A stretch of DNA of 64,000 nucleotides, from contig NC_054886.1 of NCBI RefSeq assembly GCF_018320785.1, positions 28,035,732 through 28,099,731 on the forward strand. Reading direction: 5' to 3'. The translations under genes were made by a program, and so were the position numbers. The stretch comes from Cheilinus undulatus. Lineage: Eukaryota; Chordata; Actinopteri; Labriformes; Labridae. The notes below the pieces were generated by a model, which was not told the origin of the DNA, did not search any database, and saw only the letters and a list, made by a program, of their open reading frames with translations. Positions within the stretch are counted from its first letter, which is position 1. Each line of letters starts with the position of its first letter. Below are positions 1 through 12,295 of the stretch, piece after piece.

Positions 1-879
1 TCCAGCTCTGCTCCCACCAGGCTGCCGACCTTACGACCCCTGCTATTGTCAGCGGCGGCCACCGGATCTAATGGCTTCCATACTCCACCAGAAACTCCCA
101 ACAGGGCAGCATGCATGTGAACGGTTTATTTAAGCTGCTTTTATGCTGAGTAAGAGCTGAATGATGGTTTAAAACAACAAGGTTAGGGTGGTTGATTCTT
201 TCCCATACATGTGCTTTGGAAATCCAACTGTAAGAAGGACAAAAAATTAGCCAGATAAGATGATAAAAGTATCATAAACACAGGATAGAAGGCAGGGAAG
301 CATCGTCCACCAGCTGTGTCCAGAAACCTGAAACTTTACCCTACCCTGGCTATCTTTTGATCTATTATCTCTTCATCCGTCTATAATCTATCAGCCTCAA
401 GCTACAGGGCCTCAACACAACCTCCGCTCACCTGCTTTAACCAAATCGTCTCGCCACTTTTCCCTCATATTTTCATGTCTTACACATCCTGCTCTAGTCT
501 CATCTCTTCATTCACCTTTTCATCCTCCTTAATCCTCAGTCTTCCTCCCTCCTTCTAACATTTCCATCCCTCTGTCTAGCCCTATTCATTCATCTTCCTG
601 AGCTGCACCCTCCCATCAATCCCTACTGAACACCCTGATTTAGTCTGGATGCTTCAATCAAAGGCATTACTAACTAGTATTTACATGAGGTTTGTTTGAT
701 TTTCTTTACTTTAAAGTAGTATGTGCACAAAAAGGGTCAACGCTCTGAAAGAATAAGCAAAGAGTGAATATTAAGAATGAAGTGACTTTGATTTATCTGG
801 GTTCAATGTTGAACAAATAAATCAAGTGTCAATCTCTATTTTGTTTGTTTTTTGAGGGGGGGGATATACTCACACATAC
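1..879. other. Unassigned left edge
   Basis: No gene is recognised. The first 118 bases are GC-richer than what follows and are open in one frame on each strand, so a cut exon is possible, but no family match or good splice site was seen. Positions 400-620 are rich in C and T. Confidence 0.3.
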
Positions 880-2165
880 CTGCAAGATGTTCTAAAAAGT
901 TGGGACAGGGCCATGACAACACCTGGAACATTCCACATGTAAGTAGGTTAATTAGTAACAGGTGTTTGTACCATGATTTGGTATAAAAGGAACTCTCTTA
1001 CTTAGACTTAGTCATCCACAGTCAACAATGACACAAGGTTTTCTACTTTGTGAAAGACTTCATGGGGAAATAGTCCACCAGTTCAAGAACAACATTCCTT
1101 AACTTGCAAGGATTTTAGAGATTTCACCACTTACAGTCATACCATCAAAAGATTCAGAGAATAGGAGAAATCTCTGCATGTAAGAGGCAAGGCAGAACGC
1201 TAGCATTCAATGCCCATGACCTTTGACACTTCAGGCAGCAATGCATTAAAAACCTGCATTATTATAACGTGGGCACAAGAACACTCCAGAAAACCACGGT
1301 CTGTAAAAACTGTATGCCACTGCATAAGTGATGGTGTAGGGCAGGCCTATTCAATTAGCAGCACGGGGGCCACATGCAGCCCAGAACCCATCCCCAAGTG
1401 GCCCAGTCTGTGGTCATGCCAGAGATGCAGAGTGCAACCTGGTTCACATGTTTTCATAAATTCCCACAGTGTTTCAGACTGTGAATGCAACACGCCGCAT
1501 AGCCTAGCAACAGTCTACCTAAATGCACTGTGTAATGGGCCAAGTTCAGATATGACTAGAACCAAATGATAGAGCTACAACTGTGTAAATTTAGTTTTTA
1601 TGCACCTTTTTCATTGTATTTATTTTATTTTTATTCAAGAGAAAAAAACATTTCAACTGCCTCTGGCTATGTTCAAACACAGCTCTGTTGTTGACTCTTT
1701 ATGCACTTTTTGATGAGCTTTTGTCATGTTGCCAAATTTAAAGGGAGACTATGAACTAAAGTGCATATTTTCCCTTAAATTGATCTGTATTGGTTCAAAA
1801 TTTTACATTACCAGCTGCTTACTGGGTGCCGAACATGTCTGGCCCGGCTACATTTCTTGATCCTAAAATGTGGCCCAGTTGAATCTGTAATTGAATAGCC
1901 CTGGTGTAGGGTGTATTAGTGTCCGTGGCATGGGTCACTTACACGTCTGTATCGGCTTATCAGATATCGAAACAAATCTAATATTGCGCATATCTCAGCA
2001 AGGCTATGCCAGGGAGCATTCTGCATGAGTAACAACGCCATGGCTTCACAATAAAAGCCTAAGGGTACTAGACTGGCATGAAGACTACACCTGTCTCCCT
2101 TTTAAAATGTATGGAGGGCAAAATACAACAACAAAAACCCTGCAATAGAGTGTTGTTAGAAGAAA
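880..2165 (+). mobile_element. Degenerate Tc1/IS630-type DNA transposon
   Basis: The stretch starts with a terminal motif containing AAAAAGTTGGGACAGGG. It carries decayed transposase-like blocks typical of a common teleost IS630/Tc1 family: around 1100-1320, at 1912-1960 (GGCATGGGTCACTTACA) and around 2040-2160 (GTACTAGACTGG). No frame is intact, so it is a relic. A separate hAT MITE at 1342-1903 splits it; removing that MITE and one target copy rejoins the transposase-like sequence. The family call comes from remembered block similarity, not a search. Confidence 0.7.
1342..1903. mobile_element. Nested hAT-type MITE with perfect 8-bp target duplication
   Basis: The ends are CAGGCCTATTCAATTA and TAATTGAATAGCCCTG, which match as inverted repeats at 15 of 16 positions. 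The flanks 1334-1341 and 1904-1911 are both GTGTAGGG, an 8-bp target duplication as hAT transposases make. The 562-bp element has no transposase frame, so it is non-autonomous. It sits inside the IS630 relic and is therefore younger than it. Confidence 0.88.
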
Positions 2166-3340
2166 ACATGATTTAATTTCACTTTTTTTGGGGGGGGGGG
2201 GGTTAGATTCCTAGCATGTTTTCTTTGTCTTTTGAGTGGAAACAATTTAGAAGAAGTACAATTATCCTGCTAGTCATTTAAAGGGAGGCAATCTCTCTTT
2301 TATTATTTACATTTAAAGTATTAATTAGTCTGGACTTCAGTACATTTTTGTGGTCACAAAGTTGTTTTAAAAGCTTTCTTTAGTATGAAAGGAATAAAAT
2401 ACAGGCAAAGGCACTTCATCCTTCGCTTTTATGGGAAGAGAAACATTGAATATTGATTATGGACATATTTCAGAAACCAAAACCCAACCAAAAATTATTC
2501 AAACCAAAGACAGGCACAAACAACTTCTGCAAACTTCCCATGAGTCCTAACCCAGAGGAATTCGACACACCCACTGTCCCCCTCATCTCGCAGCACCCAC
2601 AAATTTAAGTTCCCTTCTCAGATGTTCTTTTCATCCCACTTCTAACGAGGAGCAAACCTGAGGGAAGCTATGGCTCGGAAAAATCCTGCTTTATGTAACC
2701 TGTGTCGCTAGAGGAGGATGAGGCGGGAGGGATGAAAGGACGGTTCCTCCAGACGCCATCAAGGGCTGACGTGAGGGATGGAGGGGAGAGAAGATGCAGT
2801 GAACAAAGAGAGTTTTATGTCATTTTTGACCTCAAACTGGAGCCAGCGTGCCAGCGTTAGCCACAAGAGGAGACCACATAGCACAGAGGAATGTGTGGGT
2901 ATTACATTCTTCGGTTTTGGGCACAGCTATGTCGCAATAAACTGTAAACATATAAACAAAGACGCTCTGAAGACACACTGATTGTGCCAGTTACAGCCCT
3001 TTTTAATGAGACATAATAGGTGGGAAACTGCTTCTAATGTCATGGCTAATAAGAGCAGAGCAGTCGGTGGAAAATGTCTTCCAGAATAACTGAAAGGTGG
3101 GATTAAAACACCAGGATAATTAGAATCTTTAGAAGAGGAGAAAATGCTCAGATAACAGTCAAATTCATCAGGATGGTTTCCTGAGTAGAGTGTGGCTAAA
3201 ATTAGCAGCTAGCTCAGCCAGCCTTTGTTCCTCCTTGCAAGTTAATGTGGTTTCTTATATTTTCAGTTGAGTAATTACAGGTGTGTATAACCCTCAACAG
3301 CCTACGTACAATTTTGTTTTCATTTTCTAGTTAAAAAAAT
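2166..3340. other. Unassigned intergenic or intronic DNA
   Basis: No coding pattern is recognised. The stretch includes a G run at about 2191-2202. It may lie in a large shroom intron, since the shroom first exon is on the minus strand further right, but no shroom exon was found here. Confidence 0.35.
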
Positions 3341-3348
3341 GGTCACAT

Positions 3349-3518
3349 TGGGGAGCAGGTGACCTAGTGGTTAAAGGTGCTCCCCATGTACGCAGGCAGC
3401 CCGGGTTCAAATCTGGCCTGAGGCCCTTTACCGCATGTCTCACCCCCATTCTTGACCCTGTTTCTGACTCTATCCACTGTCCTCCTCTATCTAATAAAGA
3501 CACAAAAAGCCCGAAAAT

Positions 3519-3551
<33 letters not shown>
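3349..3551 (+). mobile_element. tRNA-derived SINE, plus strand
   Basis: A pol III A-box-like segment (TGACCTAGTGGTTAAAGG) is followed by a B-box (GGTTCAAATCTGG) about 30 bases later. A short body and a 3' A-tract ending at 3551 complete a tRNA-derived SINE. The flanks 3341-3348 and 3552-3559 are both GGTCACAT, an identical target duplication, so the copy is complete. A second member of the same family lies on the minus strand at about 43969-44152. Confidence 0.9.
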
Positions 3552-3559
3552 GGTCACAT

Positions 3560-5838
3560 CGTGCTGTTCTAGTGACACGCTAAAAGCTAATCTTTCTATA
3601 TTTACGTCCGGTGACACCAACACGCTCTGATTAAAGGACTCTTTACTGCTGATGGTGACCAAGATGATATCTCGCCATTTGAGATAGGAAGTTGCTCTAA
3701 CTCTGATTTGAAACATATGTATTGCTTCAGATTTCACATGTATGCTCAACGTCTGCCCCTCTACACATTTAAATGTTATGTTTGTGGGTTTGCTGTAGCG
3801 CCGCCTACTGTAAGAAACCGGCAGCACCTCTTACATAATGCCTCCAACCTTTTTTTTTTAATTTTTACATTTTAAAACATCAGTCCTGCCCTTATCACCT
3901 CTACATATCAGCATCTTCCTTTGACATACTGCCACCTACTGTTAACAGGCAGTACTATCACATATAAAAAGTGCACTGTGCTCATTATTTTGAATTTAAT
4001 GACACACCTAGGATGGTCTCTGATGTGCTGAAGCACACTGCACAGGTTTGCTAACAATCAACACCCTATTGAAATTGCTGGAATAATAATGTAGCTTTAT
4101 TAAAGTTTTAAAGTTTTAAAGGAGCATTTTACTGGGATTCAGGCCTGTGTAAAAAAAAAAAAGAGTATTAGTTTAACCAACTCTTGTGCTGGCTAATTTC
4201 ATATCTGAAATAAAAGTTCACCTGGCTAACTGCACAGATACCTGATTTTCAAAAACAAAAAAGATGTGTGTATATTGGTATCGGCTAAAATGAGCTCGGA
4301 AACATCAGCATATCTGACATCGGCAAAATTCCAAAATCATGCATTTCTAGTTGCAGAGCTCTGCACAGAAAACTGAACATCCACTAAAGACAAGATACAA
4401 AAGTAATTATTTTTGCTGTCAGTAACAGTTTTCAAAAAGTTAAATTATCAGTAAAACTGGCATCAGCAGATCAGACAAGGAAAAAGTTCGGAAATCAGTG
4501 CATCTGCACAATCTATCCTTGGTTATATGAATGTTATTTCTCCATGTTTTTCCTAGTATGGCAGCATACAAAAGTCCAACTCAGTTGTTACTGATTGGGT
4601 TTTTCAGCTTCTCTATTTAGCTTATTTCAGTCAATCTTTTTCACTATGACTTGTGATATTTCCAAAAAAATCACTGCACAAAACTGCAACAAATAAAAGC
4701 TCAAAGCAAAAAAAAAAAAAAAAAATCTTTTATGCATTTGATTTTCTTGGAAAATTCCAGGTTTAAAAAAAGCTAAAATATTACTGCAATTTCCTCGATA
4801 CTTTTACAAATGTGTTATTTTTACTGCAGGATTTTTTTGCTCAATGATACCTGCTGAAGTCTCTTATATTTGTCATGCAGTTCAGTTTGACATCCTACAC
4901 TAAAAAAAATCACTGAGTGGATCATACAGAAAAAAAAAAGTCTGGATATTTAGGTCAACATTTCCAAATCAGCAGAACACAAAACCCAACGGGAGTTTCT
5001 AAAGCTGTTCTCCATCGCATAAAGATGCAACTCTGGTGTAATCTGAGAGTAAGAAAACATGGCTGACGTGTGAGTGGCTCCCCTAGTGAGTGTCGCACAA
5101 AAACAATAACAACTGCAGCAGCCTCAGGTCACGACTTCTACGCACACAAATCTACACATTTAAAAACATGATCTCACTATGACTTCAATCTGACATTTCC
5201 CTTTGAGTGGTTCTTCACTACACAGAGTTAAAGTAGGAACAGTGTAGTGTGAGTTTAAGTTCACTCTACTGATGGAGAAACATACAACACACTACCAAAC
5301 ACACTCAGTGGTTGTTATTGTAGTGTGTGTGAGCCTGCAGTCATAGCCTAACAGAAACAGCTAAAGACTCCACAGATCACAGATAGAGACATTCCTGCCC
5401 CACCCCAACACACACACACACACAAAACACACACTCCTGCATGTAACCTGACTGATCCACCAGCTTCATGGTCATTCAGCTCAGGTCTCTGCGGTTTCCT
5501 TTAACCTCTATTTCCTTTCATTTTCCTTCAAAAAGTCTGAGACCCTGTTTACACCTTGCATTAACATCCATATTCAGAAACTAAGTGGTAATGCTCAGTG
5601 TGAATGGGCTTGAGTGCCTACTGGCAATCACTTTAGCTCACTTAGACTAGAGCTGTGGTTCTCAAAGGGTGTGCCCCGGGGCCAGTCTAGCTGTCCCATG
5701 GGAATTTGTACACCCAGATGTAATTACTACAACTACACATCGACTAAAGATACTGTAACACATGTCAAAAAGTCCAGCTGTGCCATGGGAATGAATATGG
5801 TATGCCTTGAGATTTGGGCTCCATCCTAAGTCACAAAG
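3560..5838. other. Unassigned AT-rich DNA with repeat scraps
   Basis: No gene is seen. A scrap resembling the end of the TAGGGATGCACGATA MITE family lies at about 4260-4355. A-tracts occur at 4149-4161 and 4709-4726, and a short (CA)n tract lies at about 5408-5424. Confidence 0.4.
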
Positions 5839-7780
5839 TAGGGATGCATGATATTGGATTTTGGCCAATATCTGAGATTTGTGGATGATTCCAATTTTAT
5901 TTCAGCTGTTATCAATATTGTCACCCACATTAAACTGAAGAGCTGATACAGACTTTAATTTACAGCCAATATAGGGAAATATTCATAGCATGTAGGCTGA
6001 TATTAAAAGCCAACATATGCATAATGATCAATGCAAGAAGATATAGGCAATATTTAGAGTCATTTTAGGCCAATATTTACAGCCAATAGACCAATATTAA
6101 CAGTCATAATAGGCAAATGTTTACAGCTGATATGGGCTGGTTTTACAGTTGTTATAGGTCGATTTTTACAGCAGAAAAAGGCCCAAAATTTGCATGCAAT
6201 ATAGACCAATACCTACATACCATACAGGCCAATATAAACAGCAAATAAAGGCCAAAGTTTACAGCTCATATCGGCCAATATCTACAGCCAATATAGGCCG
6301 ATATTGGCAGATGTTTACAGTTGTTATTGCTCAATATTTTGAGCCAAAATGAAGGCCAAAATTTGCAGCTGATGTATGCCTATATTTGCAGCCAATAAAG
6401 ATCAAAATTTACAGCCAATATTGGCCAATATTTACAACCAACATGGGTTGATATTTACAGCTGACATAGGCCAATATTTGGTGCACATTTAAGCCAAATT
6501 CTGACCAAATTTAAGCCAATGCTTCCATCTGATATTGGCCAATATCTACAGCAAATTTAAGCCAATATTTACAGCTGAAATAGGCCAATATATACAGCTG
6601 AAGTAGGCCGATATTTAAAGCAAATTCTAACCAATATTTACTGTCAATTTAAGCCAATTTTTACAGCTGACAGACCAATATTTCAAGCTGATATATAGGC
6701 CAATTTTACAGTTTACCATTACTGGATATTTAGATCATATAGGCCATATTTACAGCAAATTTAAGCCAATATTTACAGCTGAAATAGGCCAATATTTTAA
6801 GCCAATATAGGCCAATATTTAAAGTCAATGTAGTTGGCTATTTGTTTGCAGCCAATATTTAAAGATAATATAGATTGATATTTAAAGTTAAATAGGAGGA
6901 TATTTAGAAATTAAAGGTGCAGTGTGTAATATTTAGCCTAGTAGCATTTAGCTGAACAAACTTGGTAAAATAAAGCAAAACACTTCTAAGACGGTCTATC
7001 TAAATAAGTGTTCAGTCATCTAAATTCAAAAATAGCTATTTTGAAAAAAACAACTCAGAATAAACCTTTAATTCATACATAGGGAGGGTCCCTTCCATGG
7101 ATGCCGCCATCTTGGATTTTTACATGTTTCCATGGTAACATAGAGGAAAAAAGGATCAATAAAGTTATTGTATTGTAATGTATTGTATTCACATTAAAGA
7201 TACACATTAAATTCAACTGGTTGCCACAGTTTCCAGCAGAGAAATGTAATCTAGAACCCACTTCTAGATGTTGATATTCAGTTTTACACACTGCACCTTT
7301 AAAGACCTATATTTACAGTAAATATAAGTCAATGTTTAGAGCAGACATAGTTCAGTACTTCTAGCCAATAAAGGCCAAAATTTACAATCAATACAAAGCC
7401 AATGTTTGCAGCCAATATCTATAGCTAATATCATTTGATATTTACAATTTCAATTGGAGGATATTAAAACATTATAGACTCATATTTACAGCCAATATAA
7501 GTCAATGTTTAGTCAAGGCCAATAATTCCAGCCAATATCACTGACATTTACAGCTGATATACGCCTTTATTTACAGTCAATATAGGCCAATATTTACAGT
7601 CAATATAGGCCAATATTTACAGCCGACATAGGCCGATATTTACAGCCAATAAAGGCCAAATATTCAGCCAGTGTAGGCTGACTTTTATTGCTGTTACGCA
7701 TGGATATTTAAAGCCATTTTAGCCCCATATATATAGCCAATGTAGGCCTGAATTTACAGTTGATATTTGGCCAATATTAA
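5839..7780 (+). repeat. Minisatellite on a GGCCAATATTTACAGC motif, starting at a MITE end
   Basis: The stretch begins with TAGGGATGCATGATATTGG, the terminus of the MITE family that is complete at 16973-17392 and 29471-29905. It then runs as dozens of imperfect repeats of about 22-45 bp that combine GGCCAATATTTACAGC, GCCAATATAGGCC and TTTACAGCTGATAT. No matching right end was found. The complete family members carry a single GATATTTACAG-like motif inside, a plausible seed for the expansion. A TTAA-flanked MITE interrupts the array at 6911-7302. Confidence 0.8.
6911..7302. mobile_element. MITE flanked by TTAA inside the minisatellite
   Basis: The ends are AGGTGCAGTGTGTAA and TTACACACTGCACCT, perfect inverted repeats of 15 bases. 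Each is flanked by TTAA, the target duplicated by piggyBac and Kolobok transposases. There is no transposase frame. It interrupts the array and so inserted after the array began to form. Confidence 0.8.
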
Positions 7781-9004
7781 GCTTGATAGAGGACAACATA
7801 GAAGATGCTGTCATCTTGACAAAGATTGATTTCTTTTGTTTGAATTAGTAAAAAAAAAAAAACTCCCCCTCTCATAGTGTGAAAGGTTAACTGTTTGTTG
7901 TCCTTGTAATTGTCTAAAACTCCAAAGATATTAAGTTTTCTTTGACGTAAAAAAGTAAATCCTAAAATTTGAGAAGCAGGAACTTGTGATTTTCTAGTAT
8001 TTACCTTCACAAATTACTTCATTTGATTGAATGAGCCCAAAAATGACCTAAAATTCCTTTTTCCATCCTGCTCTTCATGTAAGCCTCGACATAATTAGCT
8101 GGAATCATGAATACGCTCATTCTTCTCTGGTCGGTCTCATCTGTATGCTCCATTGTGTACTATGTTCAACACAACATATGTTTTTGGTTAGTTAGGACAG
8201 TTAGCGGAGCGAGTCGAGGCAGAGGACACACACAAACACACACTATAGAGACAATAGCATCTCTATCTGATGGCATCCTCATCTACCCCCCGCTGAGCCG
8301 ATTGCTACTGGAGGCTACCTTTACAGGAATGTAGGGAGGAACACAGACACTGTTTATCAGCCCAGGACATTTGCCTGCATACCTTCGACCACATGTCAAA
8401 ACATTCTTTTGTAAAATCCCTGGATTTCTGTTACCGTCAACAGCAGGACCAGAAGGACACATTATCATCTCCATCTTTGTTTCTTCTTCTGCTCGAATCA
8501 AACAGCCAACGGCTCGTGATGTTTTCAAACATACTCGGCTGGAACGCTCCCCACAAAAACCATGGCCTTATTTCCAACAGAAGAAGAAGAGAATGAAGGA
8601 AAATCCCTTTCAGCCACTAATAGGAAACAACAAACCCTTGTTCGCAGCATCTCTCAAACCCACATGAAGAAGATCTGTTTGAGTTTAACTGAGGTCAACT
8701 TGAGCAACAAAATAGTCCAAATCCTTCAGCAAAATGTTGTCTGACATACTTAAACACTTGGCTTTCATAAAAGATGATTGAGGGTTTGGTAAAGAGGATA
8801 ACTAGGGGGGATTCACCACTTACAAACAAACAAATCTGAAGATCTACAAGAGTCCAAGAATCAGGCTGAGTAACGTCTCTGATAAGATTTTACTGATTAT
8901 CCCAAGATCTGTTAAACATCTGTATAGTTCATGCATGAATCAAGCTTGCTTAAGACTTCCAGCTGCAACTAGGGATGCACAAATGTCGCAGCTAAGCATC
9001 AGAG
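7781..9004. other. Unassigned DNA between two repeat blocks
   Basis: Several short open frames overlap near 8100-8740 on both strands, but none resembles a known protein or has convincing splice sites. A short TAGGGATGCAC scrap lies at about 8970. Confidence 0.35.
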
Positions 9005-10539
9005 CATGGGCGGAGCGAGGGGGTGGCTAATGGGTTCTCAGCTCCAAATGTTTTCTTAAAAGCCCTGAATCTCTCAGGCTGGTTGTTTATGAGTGTTGTT
9101 AGGAAGGAAAAAAAATGACTAGGCCTTGCTGATCACAGAATGGAAATGTTATTTCTAAAGTGATTTTAAAAAAATCTGATCTTTCTTTTTCTTTTAGGAA
9201 CTTATGGAGACATTTAACCAGAAAAATTGGTATGCATTTTTGCAATTCTAAGAAAAATGAAAAAATTCTGACTTTTTTGCAGAATTTTTAATATTTACAG
9301 CTGATATTGGCCAAAATTCACAGCCAGTAAAGGCCAATATTTACAGCTGATATTGGCCAATATTCGCAGCCAGTAAAGGCCAATATTTACAGCTGACACT
9401 GGCCAATATTCACAGCCAGTAAAGGCCAATATTTACAGCTGATATTGGCCAATATTCACAGCCAGTAAAGGCCAATATTTACAGCTGATATTGGCCAATT
9501 TTCGCAGCCAGCAAAGGCCAATATTTACAGCTGATACTGGCCAATATTCGCAGCCAGTAAAGGCCAATATTTACAGCTGATACTGGCCAATATTCGCAGC
9601 CAGTAATGGCAAATATTTACAGCTGATACTGGCCAATATTCGCAGCCAGTAATGGCAAATATTTACAGCTGATATTGGCCAATATTTACAGCCAATTTTT
9701 ACCAATATTTACAGCTGCTATTGGCCAATATTTACAGCTAATATAGGCTAATATTTACATTCAATTTAGGCCAACATTTACAGCATAAATATATAATATT
9801 ATAATATATTATATATTTGCTGCCAATATAAGCCAATGTTTACAGCCAACATAGGTCGATCCTCCCAGCCAATATCATCAACATTTTCAGTAGTAAAATA
9901 GACCAATATTAACAGCCCATATAGGAAAATATTTATGCTGATTTTTTGTCTTTTTCTAAGTATTAAAAAGAAAGCATGCCAATTATTTTAAAGGTCCTAA
10001 TACTTTTTCGTATCTATACACTCACTGCAGTGTAAATAATACTTCTAACATTGTTCTAAAAATACAATTTTCAGCATTTTTGTGAATAAATTAATATCTC
10101 TAACCCCAATTGTTGCTTTCCATGTGCTTCATTTGAAAATGCAGATCTTCAACTGCTAACTTTTCACCAAATTCTGACCCTACCTATCAATGTTACTTAA
10201 AATATAAACTTCTGACATTTTAAGGAGGCAGAAATGAAAATTATTGGACTCCAGTATTGGATATCATGATTTTAGAAATATAATGACACTTTTAGCTCAG
10301 TTAGGTAAAGAAAAAAATGATGTTATCAATTATGTATGTTTTTAGGTTGAACAACATTATTTTTGCCTAAATAATGCATAGATTTGTTGGCATTTTGAAT
10401 TTAATGTTTTATTTAAAAGTGCACAAAAAAGTGGATTAAACTATCTGATAAGCAAAAAAATTCTAGAGAAGTGCCCACCCCTTGGCCATCTTTTGTTTGG
10501 TTTTAGCCCCGGATTTCAACATGTCTGGCTCCGCCCCTG
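9005..10539. mobile_element. Complete hAT-type element carrying an internal minisatellite
   Basis: The ends are CATGGGCGGAGC and GCTCCGCCCCTG, inverted repeats matching at 11 of 12 positions. Both flanks, 8997-9004 and 10540-10547, read CATCAGAG, an 8-bp hAT target duplication. The 1535-bp element has no transposase frame. Its middle holds a tandem array (9285-9960). Confidence 0.88.
9285..9960 (+). repeat. 46-bp tandem repeat inside the hAT element
   Basis: From about 9300 to 9690 a unit of about 46 bp is repeated roughly eight times with few changes: a CAGCCAGTAAAG segment, then GGCCAATATTTACAGC, then TGATATTGGCCAATATTC. Divergent units follow to about 9960, with an AT-only palindromic patch at about 9786-9818. 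The motif is the one that builds the 5839-7780 array. Confidence 0.9.
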
Positions 10540-10547
10540 CATCAGAG

Positions 10548-12029
10548 TATGTTATAGTGCTCACAAGAGCCATAACTGATGCTACTGTTAGCGTGGCAGA
10601 GTGATTAGAGACCTACAACAGCTCAGTCCAAATCCAGTCATCAGCACCGTTCACTCTGACACCAAAGGGTGGCAAAACAAGTCAAATGCCAGCTATTTGT
10701 GTCAGTGTAATTAGCCTTCAGCACAGATATGGGGTGAAACATGTGATCACTCCTGTCTGAGGTTCAAATCTGTAATAACAGTAACATGCAGTGAGTGTCC
10801 TCACTTTGCAAAGCGTCTCTGTTGGTTAGTGAGTGTCCTTTGGGATTTTTCTGATACCAGTGCTAAATTGATACTTTTTATACAATGCCGGTGCCTAAAC
10901 AGTGCCTGAATCGATACTTTAGAGAAGAAAAAGGGTGTTGAAAGTTAGGGGGAGAACAAAAACTGTCTGGGTATTGTAAATAATAAGCAGAAATATCTTT
11001 ATAAGACACGAGAACTTAACACAACTGAGAAAAGCTTTAAATGTGGTTCTTCGTTCTTATCTGGATTTTAAAAATGTTTTCCAGTTCTAATAAAACTGCT
11101 CCTATAGCTGCATCCATGCTAATATCTTCACTGACCACCATTGTTCACAGGCTTGCAGTCTCTTCGACTAAGCCGCGCCATTAGTGACCACCTCTTTCTC
11201 AAATCATGCTGATTGGTGACCGAGAACAAGTGTATCAGCTTGAAGCTTTGATATTTGGACAAACAGACTTGTGTAGAACATGCAGGGCCTAATGCTCATG
11301 TAGATGTAGATCATGTCTGATCTGCAGAGACATGATGGGAACAACTTGAGCAACTGGGGTCCATCAAAAACAAACACGCCATCCCTTTACTGAATCATAA
11401 AAGATCATAAGTGCTTCAGAAATCACTGGTATCCTTCATCGTTGCGCAAAAGAGTCATGGCTTTTGCAACCCGACAAATTCCAACAGCTGATGAATTCTA
11501 ACAAGCCAAAACAAAGACTATTGCACATTTTTCTGGTTTCCATGTTGTCCTATGGGAGAAGAGTATTAAAGTGAGGGATCAGAGAGCAGACAAAAGCTGT
11601 TGAGGAGACACAAACTCACAGAAACCATCAGGGACCTCTCAGTAGATCATAAAACCGCATTTGAAAGTGAGATGACAGCTCAGCAGCTGCTGCTCTGTCA
11701 GATACAACAATGGGAGGAACTTGCTACTCTGCCGTCACGACCACATTGGACTAAGACGCAAAGGGACATAAAACATGTTAGAAAAACAGGCAAGATGACA
11801 ACTGGAAGAGTTATAGGTGATTTATTACTCTAAAATATGGCTGTTCTCCTAGAGCCTGTTAATACAAGAGACTAGTCTAGACATGCCTATTGATCAATAA
11901 GCATGAATAATGAACTTTATTTAATCTATCTCTGTTCAGTTGTGTGTTTCCATTTATAGAGCAGAAGAGAAATGTGGATGTAATAGTGAAAGAGGGGGTG
12001 CAAAATTCTTTCATCTTTTTGTCCTTTTT
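10548..12029. other. Unassigned DNA
   Basis: No gene is recognised. A short open frame at 11600-11833 has no family resemblance that I can name. Part of 11280-11800 may belong to the transposon relic that follows, but this is not clear. Confidence 0.3.
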
Positions 12030-12295
12030 TGTTGCTTTACAGACATTTAAGAAGCAAAATGGTACCAAATGAAGGTCCTTTGTGGAGATGGGGCAAAGTT
12101 CCAGAAGGACGACCATCACTGCAGCCCTCCACTGATTTGGGCAGAGTGGAGAGACGGAAGCCTCTCCTCAGTGCAAAACACGTGAAAGTTTGCTTATCTG
12201 TAAAAATTTCGAATGAAAGCCAAAGGGAAAAACACCCCAACGGCATGATGCTGCCACCATCATGCTTCAGTGTTGGGATGGTATACATTAAACAT
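12030..12295 (+). mobile_element. Tc1-like transposase relic
   Basis: The stretch carries blocks typical of fish Tc1 transposases, including AGAAGGACGACCATCACTGC, a segment with CCTCTCCTCAGTGCAAAACA, and GGCATGATGCTGCCACC. The frame is broken and the catalytic region is incomplete. The ends were not identified. Confidence 0.75.

Noticed and set aside
3327-3827. Minus-strand open frame of 166 codons
   Set aside because: It runs through the SINE and its A-tract (a poly-Phe run), so it is not a gene.
5662-5868. Frames in the stretch before the minisatellite
   Set aside because: Short, on both strands, and not like any known protein.
9285-9960. Possible CRISPR-like array
   Set aside because: Units are contiguous with no unique spacers, and the genome is a vertebrate.
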